Positions 43,305 through 57,586 are shown, counted from the first letter of the stretch. The stretch: DNA of 64,000 bases from Diphasiastrum complanatum (GCA_029204225.1 CM055106.1:50847325-50911324); one strand, 5' to 3'. A program made the numbers and translations. The notes: generated by a model not told the origin, from the sequence alone.

Positions 43305-44658
43305 AATCAGCAACACCTCACCAATCTCTGAGTCATTTCAAATCTATGTATGGCGTTATCCAGCGCTTTTGGAAGATGGATTGCTGCTAATTCAAACTAC
43401 TGCGCCTCCATCCGAATTAAATTGAGCCTAATGCAACGGTCTACCCTTTCATTGCATGTTCTAATTATAATCCCCAAAACAGCTCAAGTTATAGGGCAAG
43501 CAAGAGCGGCATAACCCCAGCTGCTTAAGAACCTATGCCTTCCCGATCCGCTGAAACATTGTAGGTAGTAGAAGCAGCTTCCGCCATATCCCCTGAAATT
43601 GCTGCCACAACACATAATAATAATATTCATGGACTTCTTTGCTTTGGCTGTTAATTTCTGAAAACTTACCAAAAACTTGCAAGACGACGCTTCAACTTAA
43701 TGTTATGATCCTGGAAAGGAAGCAAGGAAGGACGAAAGGATGGAGGAGCAAAAGCACGAGGGCATAGAAGAATGAGATGCATAATTATTTCTATTCATTG
43801 CAGGTATGCACGACGCTATGGCGTCTTTAAGGCTGTGCCATGCATGCTTGTATGAAATGCATCGTGTGTGTGTGTGTGTTTTTGTTTGTGTGTTTTTGTG
43901 TTTTGAGTGTATTGGGAAAAAAAACGTGTGAGAATCAAAACCCTACACTGCAGCAAATGAGCAAATTCCAATGGTGAAGAGAGAGAGAGAGAGACACACA
44001 CACACACACAAGTGACATACACACACACCACTATGCACTTGATTGGGCCAGGTGTGTCCTAAGGATCAAGTGTGCCTAAGTTTCAAGTGACCTACAATTT
44101 TGAATGGGGGTCAATTTCCAAAAGCCAAAGCACTGACGACATTCTTCTTGATCGTTTGTGTGGGTGTAAAGGAGAGAGATGGAGTGAAATATGTGTGTGT
44201 GAGAGAGATAGAGATGTGTGAGAATTTGTGTGTGTTATCTATAGTTGATCAACAAGCAAGTTGATTGATCATTTCTTTTCCCAAACCATGAAACTATGTT
44301 TTCATTTTGCTTGCTATTATTTGTGTTTCATAGATTAAGAGTTTGTGGCAAGCCTGTTGCCCTTACCCCTTGACATATTCAAAATTCTTGATATGATTAT
44401 CTATTTCTTTTCTCTTGTATGTGCTTGTGTGGCCACATGGAGTCAAACAACATGTGATCTCATCAAGAGAAATGAAAATCTTAACAAATTGTTTCTATTA
44501 TAATTTATGTAGTTCAATTTTGTGTGATGTTACTAAATTGTTGTACATATTTGTTTTTCAGCCATTTGTGTGTTATATTATGCACTTTCTTTAAGATTTG
44601 TATGCAATAGCATTCACTTCATATCTTTAGCAACATCTTTGTCAAAGCTTTTTTGCTT

Positions 44659-44692
<34 letters not shown>

Positions 44693-45430
44693 AGTGCATT
44701 TCGTGATCTAATGTGGCTACAACATTACCAACGGTATGAAATCCTGATTTTTCAATAAGGTGCAATGTGAAAATGGTGTTTTTGGTGTCTGTGTGATGGC
44801 TGTAAGTATAATAAGGGTAACGCTAATATAGGTTGGTGTATTTTTTATAATCTTTTACAGCTACAATGTAATTAGGGTTAAGGTTACAATTCCAAAAAAA
44901 AAAATAGCAACAAGAAAATGTGTGAGACACAAATGGATATTTAAAAAAAAAAATAGCAAAGGACTTGAAAAGAAAAGAAAAGGCAAAGCAAGACAAATCC
45001 AAAAATTGGCGGAAGGGGGGGAGGGGTGGGGAGTTTGTCTCAAAATGTGGCTTATTGGTTGACATTTTCTTTCTTGATATCCAAGTTTCCACTTCTAGGA
45101 ACATACAATAAAGAATGGCATTGTGGCTTTAACCAAATATTGTCGACCATAAAGGTTTGGTGATAGGTGTAAAGAATCATCTCTTGCTCCATGAGTCTTC
45201 AATGATATGCTTTAACATCATCTTACATTATCTGCTTATGATTTCATTTCGTATGCTTCGCAAAGGATTAAACTATGCAAAGCGATACTTTCAAGAAATT
45301 TTGACAAGTAGCTCCTATTACTTGGCTCAACAAAATCCATGCAACTTTTGCGTGTTGCTACAACTTGCCTTTATTTTTCATAAGTTGGGCGGAAAAAAAA
45401 ACTCCATGCCAAGATTGTGACTTTTCTGTT
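43305..45430. other. Upstream flank of the ELL-like gene
   Basis: The region should contain the promoter and 5' leader of the minus-strand ELL-like gene in its first few hundred bases. I could not fix a TATA box or transcription start. It also holds (GT)n or (CA)n patches at 43863-43905 and 43993-44030 and a (TG)n(CG)n tract at 44660-44691. No gene was recognised. Confidence 0.4.
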
Positions 45431-46735
45431 TATGTCACAACAGTCACCCGAACTAACTAGACTAGCATGCTATAAACAAGATTTACATTATATACAAGCA
45501 CAGGCCCAAGGGGCCCCCAATACCCATCCTCAAATGGCAACTTCAAAGGTTGGGCAACAATCTTTGTGGCCAAAGACTAGCAACAATGGCTTTCACAACC
45601 CTGAGGGACAAGCATCACCAGACCAGCTGCAGTACCCCCACCGAGAAAATGTATGGTGCTTAGTTTGCATCAGAACATACAACTAATGAGTGTCCAGTTC
45701 TAAAGCAAAATCTGAGAATGACACAAAGATTCTGCCATCTGTGCAATGCATCATCGCACGAGACGGCCTTTTGCCCATTTAATCCACAAATTATACATCA
45801 GAAGAGGAATCATTATCAGACCTCTTATCCATATCATCAAGGGGCACCAAATGCGGCACCGAGGTATGGTGCGCCGAATAACCAATAGTGCATGGTCTTA
45901 CTAGCACCACCAAGGCCAGCTAATCAGCAAGTGGCTCACGTAAACTTGACAGCAGCGGAACACGAAGTACCAGCATCATCGCAACATGAGCAGCAGCAAT
46001 GGTATGGACCGGAAGAGCCATTTGTGGATCTAGCCATCAATGAATATTATGCGACCTATGTGGCTCAGCCTCAACTTCAAGGTGGTAGAAATTACAGTTG
46101 CTACGGATGTGGCGAAGGACACCGAATTGTGGAATGTCCATACAAGGGACAATACACATCCTTCTGCTGAGAATGTGGCTATGGACACTACTACAAGAAT
46201 TGTCCATTAAGACCTGGAACGAGTGCACCACTGAATCTAATCACAGTACAACAAACCGACAATAGTTCTAGGAGGGATGCCACCTGAGAAACAACACCTT
46301 CAAGCCCTGGTGTTAGTCTTCACGCGAGCACAAGGAAGTGGCTCCCTCACCACCCCTGTCAGTATCCGATGACCAACCCTCAACTGCAGGGCCATATCCA
46401 AATGTGAGAGAAGAAGGAAGACAGTATCAGAAGATACGCCATTGGGTGCAGAAGGCGCAAGAGGAAGAAAAAGCTCAAGCAAGAGACATACCTGCAAACC
46501 TCATGTTGCTGAAGAACCAGTACCACTAGTGGGCTCACCATTGCGAACTGATCAGAACGATCGGCATCATCATGAACCACCATTCCACATGGTGGAGCCC
46601 GAGGAACCGCACACTGAAGTGCTCATAAGCTCGCTAGCAAGCCATGTTAGTTTGTCCCTCGGAGAACTACTACGGATTGCGCCACAAGCCTCCTAGTTGA
46701 ATGGGTCAAAGCTGAAGCGGAACCAGTACCACCAT
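45430..46735 (+). mobile_element. LTR-retrotransposon gag-like fossil with two CCHC knuckles
   Basis: The plus strand shows CYGCGEGHRIVECP and then CGYGHYYKNCP, two adjacent CCHC zinc knuckles. They are preceded by a Gln-rich segment and followed by acidic and basic blocks, including EVLISSLASHVSLSLGELLR, which recalls the region around protease in gypsy-type elements. LTRs were not found. It is broken by several interruptions and ends where the copia copy on the other strand begins near 46.74 kb. Gypsy is more likely than copia, but the family is not certain. Confidence 0.5.
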
Positions 46736-46737
46736 AG

Positions 46738-48959
46738 CCCATATACTATGCAGGCTGTTGAGGAAGAATGTAAATCTGAAAGTGGATTTACGAGTGTCTA
46801 CATCTCTTGCCCAACTTGCATCTGTAAAACCAATGACTAAATTGAGTTTGTCGTTGTCGAATGCTCCATAACAAATGTAAAAGTCCATAGTAGCTCGAAG
46901 ATATCTCATGACTCTGATAAGAGCCTTCCAATGTGTTACACCAGGGTTGGTCATATACTGACTTAAAGGGATGACTGCAAAGACTATGTCTGGCCTAGTA
47001 TAGATCATTGCATACATAAGAGATCCTATTATCGAATGATAAGAATACTCACGCATCTGCTCCTTCTCTTCGATTGTTCCGGGACACTGGTCCTTCGAAA
47101 ATTTGAGAGCTGGTTCCATTGGTGAGAGAGCTAATTTGCAATTAACCAGATTATATCTGACTAACATATTGTAGATGTACCTTTATTGAGTAATGTAGAT
47201 CAACTTTTGATTTTTGTCTCTGTGGATTTGAATATCAAGGCAGAAACGAGCTTCACCCAGATCGGTCATGTCGAATTCAGAAGATAGGATTGACTTGCCT
47301 TCTTTTATCAGATCGATATTGTTGTTGAAGAGCAATGTGTCGTCCACATACAAAGTGAGATTGATAAAAGATTGTTGCACTGTCTTGAAGTAAACGTTCG
47401 AATCTGAAGTGCTAGGTGTGTAGTCGTGATCAATAAGGAGAGTATTCATCCTTTGAAACCATGCTTGAGTGAATTGCTTCAAGCCATAAAGTGCCTTATG
47501 GAGTTTACACACATGATTTTGTTTATCCTCGATAATATAACCTTTGGGTTGCACCATGTAAATGTCTTCTTCAATAACTCGTTTGAGATATGTTGTTTGT
47601 ACATCCATTTGATGTATTTACAAATCAATTGGAGCAACAAACAATAATAAAAGTCGAATAGAAGAATGATTGACTACTAGACTGAAGGTCTCAATATAAT
47701 CGATGTTGTATACCTGAGAAAATTCTCTTGCGACAATTCGGGCTTTTCTTCTGTCGATGCTTCCGTCTGCTTTGTACTTGACTTTGAAAATCCATTTGCA
47801 ATCAACTACGTTTCTGCTAGCAGGTAATTCGACAATCGTCCACCAACAATCGTCCATGTCTGGTTCTTGATAAGGGATGAATACTCTTTATCCATAGTTT
47901 CTTTCCATAGATCAGAATATGGTTGACTGAGTGGCTCTTCAACAGTTGTCGGCTCATGAACAAGGTAGGCTGCAAACTCGTCGATATACGTGATAGGTGG
48001 TCTGCTAGCTCTTGATGATCTTCTGGGAAATAGAGGAAGTTGATCATTTTCATCATACTATAGTTGCCGAACTACAACATCATTATCTTCTGATTCACCG
48101 TTGATATGTTGTTCGTCGAAAGTAGATGAGCTTGGACCTTCAATGAGAATAGTTGACTGAGGAACTATAAAGTTTGATATGTCGGACGAGTCAGACAAGT
48201 CGGCTACATGGGCACTGCCTTTTCCCTTGAGGTCGATAAACTGATCTTCGATGAAGATGACATCTCGGCTAGTGAATATCTTTGACTCAATGGGATCGAA
48301 CAACTTGTAGGCTTGATCTGAAGTAGTGTAGCTGATGAAAATATTTCGAGCAAAACAATAGTGATAAAAATCACGTTCGATCTTATAGTAACTACAATGA
48401 TTACGTAGCCAAACATTTAAGCATTGAAGTATCAGACAAATAATCTATCGCGAAGAATTGCATAAACGCGTACATTCTGAAACAAACCTGAATACAATAA
48501 AAGATAGTATTGATTCAGTATGAAACGAAACAGAAGTAAATGAGTACAACAAGTTTGCGAATCGAAGCCGCATACTCTAAGCTATTTCTGAACGACTAAA
48601 TAAAAGTCTGAATTAAGCGCAACTATTGATGAGCAGTAAGCGTAATAGCAATCTCTAATCAACTCTAAAGAACCAAGCTAGAATGGTCAAGAGTGTTCAA
48701 GCTCGTAGGCTTGAGAGAGAGCTACTTATTCAATACTTAATCTGATCTGATTTGATGATTCTGATAATGAAATATGAACAACTATTTATACTAAGCAATT
48801 AGGTCGTCAAATGCGACTGCCAGTTAGCAGAGTCTGCTGGCATTCATCCAGTTCTTCTCAGAAGTTGCATGCTGATAAGCGGTGACATATGGCCGTAAAC
48901 AGTCTGTCTGCATAAATGAACGTAAACTATCACTCTGCAGAAATAAACATAAACTGTCA
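46738..48959 (-). mobile_element. Ty1/copia element, copy A (fossil)
   Basis: On the minus strand a 5' LTR (about 48490-48959) is followed after a short gap by pol: integrase tail (IFISYTTSDQAYKLFDPIES), then reverse transcriptase (WIFKVKYKADGS, KARIVAREFSQVYN, KLHKALYGLKQFTQAWFQRM, LYVDDTLLF) and the start of RNase H (IGFTDASWARDVDTRKSTFR). The YVDD box places it with reverse transcriptases, and the order integrase before reverse transcriptase makes it copia. Gag and much of integrase are not seen and no 3' LTR was found, so it is broken. It shares its sequence family with copies B and D. Confidence 0.85.
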
Positions 48960-49330
48960 TCAGAAAAAGCGACAATCTCGCAAAAAGGCGACAATGTCGG
49001 CTTTTTGAGAGAAATATGACAATGTCGCAAAATCTCATTTCTTTAATATTTGGGGTAGCCCCACACTTTTTCAAAGTCATTTTTTAAAAATTTGAGGCAC
49101 TTTTAAAAATGTGACTTTGCATTTTTACTCGCAATTCCTGACAGGCGAAAAATGCAAAAACGCGAAACTGCATTGTTACTCACAATTTTTGACAGTGTCG
49201 CTTTTAAAGAAAATTGACTGTAGCAAAAAGACAACAATGTCGGGTTTTGTAGTGAGAGAAAATTTTCGACACTGTTGTCAAACTCCGCGTATTTCTGCAG
49301 ACTATGTAAAAACACTTGTAATTATGTAGA
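48960..49330. repeat. Cluster of GCGACAATGTCGC-type words
   Basis: GCGACAATCTCGC, GGCGACAATGTCGG, GACAATGTCGC, GACAGTGTCGC and GACAACAATGTCGGG recur in about 300 bases, mixed with AAAATGCA/TGCATTTT words. This may be a small non-autonomous DNA element between two LTR elements. No termini were fixed. Confidence 0.4.
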
Positions 49331-49338
49331 CTGTGGAT

Positions 49339-52300
49339 CAATCACAAAATGGATTGTGGCATCACACCAGCAACATCCTACCACCGGTCATGCTATCAAG
49401 CATCCACTAGTGAGAGCCCAGCAGATATACTTATACCCTCCAAGGCCCATGCACCACTAGTAGTGCACTGTGACACCTCACTGGACACCTTTGCAGCCCA
49501 TATGGGCCACGTCATCCAGTTTCCCAATGACTCACTGATAGACCCATACCAATCCACCATCAAGTGTTTAGGCCTACAACCATTAATTATGACCATGTAC
49601 ACATAAGGGCCCCAATTCCCTTATAGTCACAATTAACTTACGGGTTGTCGGTCTACCAGTCCCTAGCGTAGACACGCTACCCGAGACGAGTCATGGGCAT
49701 GCCATTCTTCCCCCCTTATTCAAGTTATGTCCTCGGAACTTAAAACTGGGAAAGTTCATTCTTAAGTTTCCTTCTTGTTTCCAAGAATCGTCATCATCTA
49801 TACATCCCTTCCATGGAACCAGATGCTTGATAACTATATGATTTCACAATCGTTTAGTTCTTGTATCCAAGATCTTTCCGGGTTCAAGCGGAGACACACC
49901 CGATGATTCATCCAACAGGTCCAATCGATCTCTAGATCTAAGATGCTCTCCTTCACATAGACTCTTTCAGAGATGGCTTACGTGAAATATGGGATGCACT
50001 TGAGATCCATCCGGGAGTTCCGATTGGTAAGCTAAGGATCCGATCTTTTTCAAGATCTTAAACGGTCCTTTATATCTAGGGGATGCTTAGTAATGCTAGC
50101 CGGTACGCATTACACTTAAATCCATCAAGATTCTCAAAAAATACCCAATCCCCCACTTGGAAGTTTTATTCAGACTTGCATAATGTCGGTCCCCATCCTG
50201 GATACCCTAGACATTCTCATGTGCAATCCGTAGCATTTCCTACATATCATGTAGGAAATCCGCTACTTTCTGAAACTTGAACGTCCGAGTCTCTACTGCA
50301 ATGGGTGATATAGGTTAAAAACTATACATAAGCACGCACAGGCTATAACCGATAGCCAAATGCTTACTGTAACTCAATCTCCATCAGGGATAACTTCCTC
50401 TCCGAGGAGATTGCTAAGAAAATATGAATACATATCTTAACTGATCTTCTGATCACCCTAGTAATCCTTCTTTTAAACAATCAAGTATAACTAGAATCTG
50501 AACTATGATTTGTCAATCATAATTCATCGAATTCTTGTCCTATACTCAATAAAAGAAGGCAACTACCAATGATTAGAAGAACTTTAAGTTCGGAGTCATC
50601 TCAAGTTTAGCAAATATGGCCACCAAAAGCGAACAGTGAACTTCGAATCGCGAATTCATAATGTCACTTTGGTAATCCGTAAAGCCAAAACAAATACTCA
50701 AATAATTACTTGGTCTTTATCCAAATAAACATAGTCGATTTGGTAAGATGGCCAATCATTACTAAAATTCCACTATCTTGTTTATTCTTCCGGGGTAATT
50801 TACCATGAATACAATCCTCTCCTACGGATTACTATTCCCTAGAATCTAAGTTATGATTCACCAATCCCAACTCTCCAGATTCTCGAGACCATACCATATC
50901 ATAAGAGTGTATTACAATTATTAAAAGACACATGAGTTGTTCTTGAAAGTCCTTTCCATCTGAAAAGTTCCAGACTTTTCCAACTTACACTCGGTGTTTA
51001 TATAAGGATTGTAAACAAAAAACGCCCTTACTTTAGACATGGCACAAATTGTCATTCTAGAGTACGGGTCCCAATCTAGAATATGTCTAGATCTTTCTCT
51101 TAAGTTCTAATCTAGAATAACTTAAGATTTACTGGAACCTCATTATGTGAATTTCTAACTTTTGGCAAACAACTATCCAGCTCTCCTGAGTCTTCCGAGA
51201 TAGCATTCCATCCTTTCCAAATGGGAAGAGATAGCCCAAAAATTTTCTATGTATTGTATGCACACCCACCTGTAAATGAATCCAAAATGTTTCATAAATG
51301 TTTCATAAATGTTGTGACTTATAAGCAACACATCTCAACAACAATATCCATAAGTAAGATTATATTGTTGATTTTCCACAACTAACTCAGAAGTAACGCT
51401 TCTGAATCAGTTAGTTGTATCTGATTTAGAAAATATTTTAAATGTCTAAGTGTGGTACCAAAACACCACATTTAATCTGATTCTAAATCACTTCTAGGTC
51501 AATAAGCAATTCTCAATGAGAAATTACTATAATCCAACGAGAAATTGCCTCAAACACAATTCTCATCAATATGCCTATGTACCAACAACTAGTTTATGCA
51601 TGCAAATAAACCTAGTTCACGGAATACTTTGTAGATCCACAAGATTAGAAGTTTGTACAAAAGGTTTTAATGATCCACAAAGATTCACTACATAGCATAT
51701 CTCTACAGATAACTCCTGATCTGTACTCAACACTTTCATAACTGAGAATCCTGTAACTAGGTTATCCTCTAAGAGAGAATATTTTTCAAAGAGTGCTATT
51801 TCACCTCCAAAATCTCAACCGGAGATTATCTTAAAAGAATAAATTGTTAGCATGAATTTCTTTCCTTGCATCAACCCATGGATTTATACTAAGATCAAGT
51901 TGACTATTTTCAGCAAAGAAGATTTTTCAACAACCCCTATCTTGCAATAGAATTACCAAGTTCTTATGCAAATCAATCGGACTTGTTATCAGCCACTTTT
52001 CTACCGCAAGAGTAATTTCTAAATTTCCCCCCTTTAAATCTTCAAACCAAATATCTACTATAATCCATAAAGGATTTATGTAATATCTAAATATCCTATT
52101 GTTTCTGATTCATAAAATAGGTCCATTATCGATATAACAGATTCCTTTTTGAATCTGTGACCGATGTTTCTCCTTGATAATTTTCTTTTCTTCCTACCGT
52201 TCTCTCCCTTTTTAATAGGAAATGCCACGAGTTTCCAAGGGGTGCAGATCATTCGAGATTTGCCTAGGAGTAGAGTCTAAGAAGAGATCCAAGAAAATCT

Positions 52301-53573
52301 TGAAAGCCAAAAGAAGTGTTGCATCGTTGTAAGCAAATACCAATGATGTCCCAACAAAGTGACTTAACAAAATATCTTCTTTATTACCAAGCTTGAAAAT
52401 TTGACTTGTAAATCAAAAAAGGATTACTTGAAGATTCAAGTAGAGAAAACAATTTTAGAAAACGGTTTCATTAACCATTTTTGTGACATTGTCCATGGTC
52501 AATCCAAGGAATCACAAAAAATCGGATTAATTGATGTGTTCAGAAAATCACCAATATATCCTTTATAAAGAAATAGCTTGCCGAGTTTCCGGTTTTGTAA
52601 ATTTGAGATATCCAAAAAAAAGGGTCATGACCAATATCCCAAATTTCCGACAAAACACCCGTTTTATGACCGATAGTATTTGGCATCACAAAGACTTATG
52701 ACCATACTATGGTCAACTGATCCAGTTAGTTCCAAATCTTCATTTTGAAATTGCATGCGTCTCATACCATAGGTTCTTCCTCCATGAAGGCCCTCCACTT
52801 CCTGATCAAACGTCTCAAAATCCGGACTTATAAATGAATTTACACGAAAACCACCAATACTATTGAAGTTTTTGGGAATTTCGCATTCCAACTTCATAGT
52901 ACCTATTCCAACTCACTGAGGAATGAGTGAGAATAAATCCATGATTTTAATTGGCATCACTTGTTTTTACAGTCACTGCGTGTTGGTACGCCCCAGCACC
53001 AAGCATATAAAAAAAATAGTTTTGTTTCCCGTCATAGGCCTCAAGGCCATTTGAAAGATGCTATCCGAGTTGCTAAGACTTATGATACCAATATAAAGTC
53101 CTCTATCCAAGGAACCTATTCTAAGCATACCAATTACAAGCAACACAAGGGAACCTGATGGTGGACAAACCAACCCAACCAAACCTAGATCGAACGGATC
53201 TAGCCCCCAAGCTATGGATCAATCACAAAGAGGATTGTGGCAGCATCCTGCCACCGGTCATGCTATCAATCATCCACTAGTGAGAGCCCAGCATGTAAAC
53301 TTATACCCTCCAAGGCCCATGCACCACTAGTAGTGCACTCACTGGACACCTATGCAGCCTATTTGGGCCACATCATCCAGTTCCCAATGACTCACTAATA
53401 GACCCATACCAATCCACCATCAAGTATTTAGGCCTACAACCATTAATTATGACCATGCACACATAAGGGCCCCAATTCCCTTATAGTCACAATTAGCTTA
53501 CGGGTTGTCGGTCTACCGGTCCCTAGCGTAGACACGCTACCCGAGACCAGTCATGGGCATGACAGTCTAGATC
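49339..53573 (-). mobile_element. Ty3/gypsy chromovirus copy G2 with two LTRs (fossil)
   Basis: On the minus strand the 5' LTR is about 53091-53573 (starting TGTCATGCCCATGACT) and the 3' LTR is 49339-49704, incomplete at its far end. A primer-site-like TTGGTATCATAAG follows the 5' LTR. A polypurine tract AAGGGGGGAAGAA precedes the 3' LTR. Next to it are degraded integrase-tail and chromodomain words (GDWVFFENLD, IKGPFKILKKIG, HPIFHVSHL, HLVPWKG). The rest of the 3.4 kb interior is AT-rich and shows no gag or reverse transcriptase. The copy is broken. LTR divergence is moderate (roughly 10 percent by eye), so it is older than the nested chromovirus at 19.4 kb. Confidence 0.8.
50300..53090. other. 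AT-rich, apparently non-coding interior of chromovirus copy G2
   Basis: Long stretches have no recognisable domain on either strand. Several words recur in the same order in copy G3: GTCAATCATAATNNATNNNATTCT, GTGACTTATAAGCAA and GTAGATCCACAAGATTA. This suggests a family whose interior is shared yet largely non-coding. Confidence 0.55.
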
Positions 53574-56500
53574 GGTCATGTCGAATTCAGAGGATAGCAT
53601 TGTCTTAGTGTCTTTTATCAAATTGATACTGTTGCCGAAGAGCAATGTGTCGTTCACATACAAAGTGCTATTGATAAAAGATTGCTACACTGTCTTGAAG
53701 TAAACATTCGAATCTAAAGAGCTTAGTGTGTAGCTGTGATCAATAAGAAAAGTATTGATCCTTTGAAACCATGCTCGAGCAGATTGCCTCAAGCCATAAA
53801 GTGCCCTACACACATGATTGTTTTACCTTCGATAATATAACTTTTGGGTTGCACCATGTAAATATCTTCTTCGATAACTGCATTGAGATATGTTGTCTGT
53901 ACATCCATTTGATGTATTTCCAAATTTGGTACAAGAGTTAATGATAATAAAAGTCGAATAGAAGAATGTTGACTACTGGACTAAAGGTCTCAGTGTAATC
54001 GACGTTGTATACCTGAGAAAATCCTCTGGCAACAAGTCGAGCTTTCCTTCAGTCGATGCTTCCATCTGCTTTGTACTTGACTTTGGAAATCCATTTTCAA
54101 TCAACTACGTTTGTGCTAGCAGGTAATTTGACAATCGTCCATGTCTGGTTCTTGATAAGAGATGAATACTCTTTATCCATAGCTTCTTTCCAGAGATCGA
54201 AATCGGGCAAACCGAGTGCCTCTTCGACAATAGTCAGCTCCTGAACAAGATAGGCTGTAGACTCGTCAATATACCTAATAGGTGGTCTGCTAGTTCTTGA
54301 TGATCTTATGGAAAATAGAGGAAGTTGATCACTTTCATCATGCTGTAGTTGCTGAACTGCAACATCATCATCTTCGGATTCGTCATTGATATGTTGTTCG
54401 TCGAAAGTAGATGAGCTTGGACCTTCGATAGGAATAGTCGACTGAGGAACTCGGAAGTTCAATGTGTCGGATGAAACTGAAGAGTCAGCTATATGGGCTT
54501 TGCCTTTTCCCTTGAGGTCTGATCTTCAATGAAGATGACATCCCGGCTAACAAATATCTTCGACTCGATAGGATCGAACAACTTGTAGGCTTGATCTGAA
54601 GTAGTGTGGCTGATGAAAATACATTTGATGCTCTGGAAGTCGAGCTTCTTCCCGAGATCATGAGGAATATGCACATAAGCAGTACATCCAAAAACTCGTA
54701 AGTTTGATAAAGAAGGTTTGGTACCTGTCCAAACTTCAAATGGTGTTTTGTCTGAGAGACCTTTAGTAAGACATCTGTTCTGAATATAGGTTGTTTTGAA
54801 ACAGCTTTACCATAAGGACTTCGGAAGTGTCGCTTGTGATAACATGCACTTTGCCGATTCGACTAAGGTTCTGTTCTTTCTCTCAACAAGACCATTTGAC
54901 TGAGGCGAATAGGAGGTAATGTATTGTTGCTCAATGTCGTTGTTAAGGTAGTACTCCTTGAATTCGGTGGAGATGTATTCTCCCTCGTTATCAGATCTCA
55001 GTGCTTTGTTTCGTTTATCAGTCTGATTTTTTGCATGCTCTTTGAATTGTCTGAACTTGATGAAAGCTTCTGACTTCTGTTTAATGAAGTAAACAGTTGT
55101 TCTTTTGGAAAATTCGTCAATAAAGGTAATGAAATACTTTGCATCTAGTAATGAAGAAGTTTTCATAGGTCCACATATATCTATATGAACAACATTTAAC
55201 AGACCTTTTGCTGCATGTCTATAACTCGATCTAAAAGGAATCCTAGTCTGCTTTCCAAAGATGCAGCTATGGCAGACAGGGAGATCGACTTTACCAGAAG
55301 GATAGTCGAGATCAAGTACTAGAGATTGTCTGGACACATTCAAAACAGATGCATAATTCAAGTGTCCTAAGTGATGATGCCATAATAATGCTTTGTTGAC
55401 AAGAACAGAGGTTTTCAAAGCCTAACTAGAATCAGAATAACAATGTGCCAATCTATATAAGTATCCATGCCTCTTGCCGAGTGCAAGGATCTTATTACTC
55501 CTATCAATAATTCTGCATTGGTCAGATTCAAACTCCACCCTATGACCTAAATATGTGATTCTACTTACTAATAACAGATTTGTAGATAGTTTAGGAACAT
55601 ACAAGACTTTCGACAGTAGTTTGAATTGATTATGATGGAATCTTAATCTTACAGTACCTTCACCTTCGATAGTGTGAGTGCTATCATCACCAAGATGAAC
55701 ATACTTCTTTGTGCTGTAAGGCGCATATGATTGGAATCTTGCAATAATTGGTCATATGTTGAGTAGCTCCGGAATCCAAAAACCACGAATCATTCGAATT
55801 CGCGTATTTGTCTTTGAGCATATAAGCGTCTTCGTCCATTTCGACTTTAGGAGATGCTATAATTATATTTGCTTGTTGATTTGGTGGCTTGGCTGCATTC
55901 TTCGCTTTGAGAATTCGGCAATCTCGGATCTCATGGTTATTGATTTGTAATACCCGAAAAACATCTTCTTCTTCGACGAATGTGGATTCGATGATTGTTC
56001 TTGACCTTGAGTCTGTTTATGATTCAACGTAGACTGCTTGGAGCTTTTCTGCTTCTGTCGTTTCGAGCCCTTGTTGACATACAGAGCATGAGACGAAGAG
56101 GTAGACGAAGTGTCTTGACTTCTTCAATTATCTTCTTGCAGCAACATAGTGATAACTCTGGTAAGAGTTAAACCTGAGTGTGTCATGATGATCATCACCT
56201 AGTTTTCATATGTAGAGGGCCGACTTGAAAGCAATGTCATAATTGCGTCTCGATCGTCTATGACTGATCCGACAGCGGACACAGTGATTATGTAGCTACG
56301 AAAAAGGATACATTATGAGACGAGGCTGAACGCAATAAGAAGATAGTATTGATTCAGTATGAAAGTGAAACATATGTAAATGAGTACAACAAGTTGTGGA
56401 TCGGAGCCGCATACTCTAAGCTATCTCTGAGTCTGAATTAAGTGCAACTACTGATAAGCAATAAGTGCAATAGCAATTTCTAATCAACACTAAAGAACTG

Positions 56501-56787
56501 AGCTAGAATGCTCAAAAGTGTACAAGCTCGCAGGCTTGAGAGAGAGAGAGAGAGAGAGAGGGAGAGCTAACTATTCGATACTTGATTCTTATCTTGATCA
56601 TAAGATGTTGAAATATGAATAGCTATTTATACTAAGCAATTAGGTCGTCAAAAGCGTCATCTAGTTGGCTGTGATGTGCTGGCATCCATCCAGTTAGGAC
56701 TTCTCAGAAACTACTTGCTGATGGATTAATGCAAGTCGGTGGCTTTGGTCGTAAACAGTCTGTCTCCAGAAATGAACGTAAACTGTT
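53574..56787 (-). mobile_element. Ty1/copia element, copy B (fossil)
   Basis: On the minus strand a 5' LTR (about 56327-56787) matches the LTR of copy A. Pol follows with protease-side words (VPKLSTNLLLVSRITYLGH), an integrase (HHLGHLNYASVLNV, CHSCIFGKQTRIPF, VHIDICGPMKT, YITSYSPQSNGLVERKNRTL) and reverse transcriptase down to 53.57 kb. There it abuts the LTR of G2. The best-preserved block is the integrase (54807-55418). Gag is barely represented and there is no 3' LTR. The copy is broken by several interruptions. Confidence 0.85.
56535..56560. repeat. (GA)n microsatellite within the copia LTR
   Basis: About 12 GA units following CAGGCTTGAGAGAG. The corresponding place in copy A (48714-48722) has only four or five units, so the tract expanded in copy B. 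Confidence 0.85.
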
Positions 56788-57586
56788 ATTGTGAGCCATT
56801 TTGAGTAGTTATGCAGACTCATTAAAAACACGAAGAAAACTGCAGATCTGGATAAAAGTTGGATGAAGATTAAAATGTCGATTAGTCGATTAGTGAGAGA
56901 ATAATCCAACAATAGAGATGTAGATCTAGTCGGTGAGTAGCCCTTCCGCCTGTCAAAGAGAGTTAGTATAAGGATCACCAAATGAAGATCTGACTAGATC
57001 CTGTTGCAAACCAACCAAAAGGTCACACGTGGAGCAAAACCACCCAACCAAACCTAGATCCATCCTGGAGTTTCCTCCTGGACCTAGCCCCCAAGCCATA
57101 GTGAAGAATCTAAGAGAGAGGAGGAGAAACTGGCTCAAGAAACTGAATTTTCAATAGGAGGATGGGCGAGTTTCCAATGGACATATTCTCCTCATGAGAG
57201 GAGGAATATTTTCCTAGAATCCCCATGCAACCTATATTGAGGCAATGACCTCCTATTCTTGCATTAAAGCAATCATTCACTATGCATGTGCTCCTATGTC
57301 CAATTATAGGTCTGGGCCCTCATATGATTATTAATTACTTTACAGGCCAAGCCCAGAATGACGAGGCATAACTAATAACCATATAGGGCCTGGACTGACC
57401 GGCTATCCACGTCAGGAATTATTTTGATTCTCTTATACAAGACATGGACGTAACATTCTCCCCACCTTAAACCAGTTCTGTCCTCAGAACGAGTAACTAG
57501 GGAAAACCCAATTTGTATGCTTTTAACTCCTCCCATGAATCATTATCCTCAATTTGACCAACCAACCTAAGCAAGCACACAAAGAT

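Noticed and set aside
49339-53573. An initial reading as a terminal-repeat element unrelated to known families
   Set aside because: Degraded chromodomain and integrase-tail words and a polypurine tract next to one LTR place it in Ty3/gypsy chromoviruses.
56967-57130. The conserved block around AGCTTGGGGGCTAG taken as a primer-binding region outside the LTR
   Set aside because: The block lies inside the LTR in three copies; the primer-site-like TTGGTATCA comes about 130 bases later, so the LTR is longer than first drawn.
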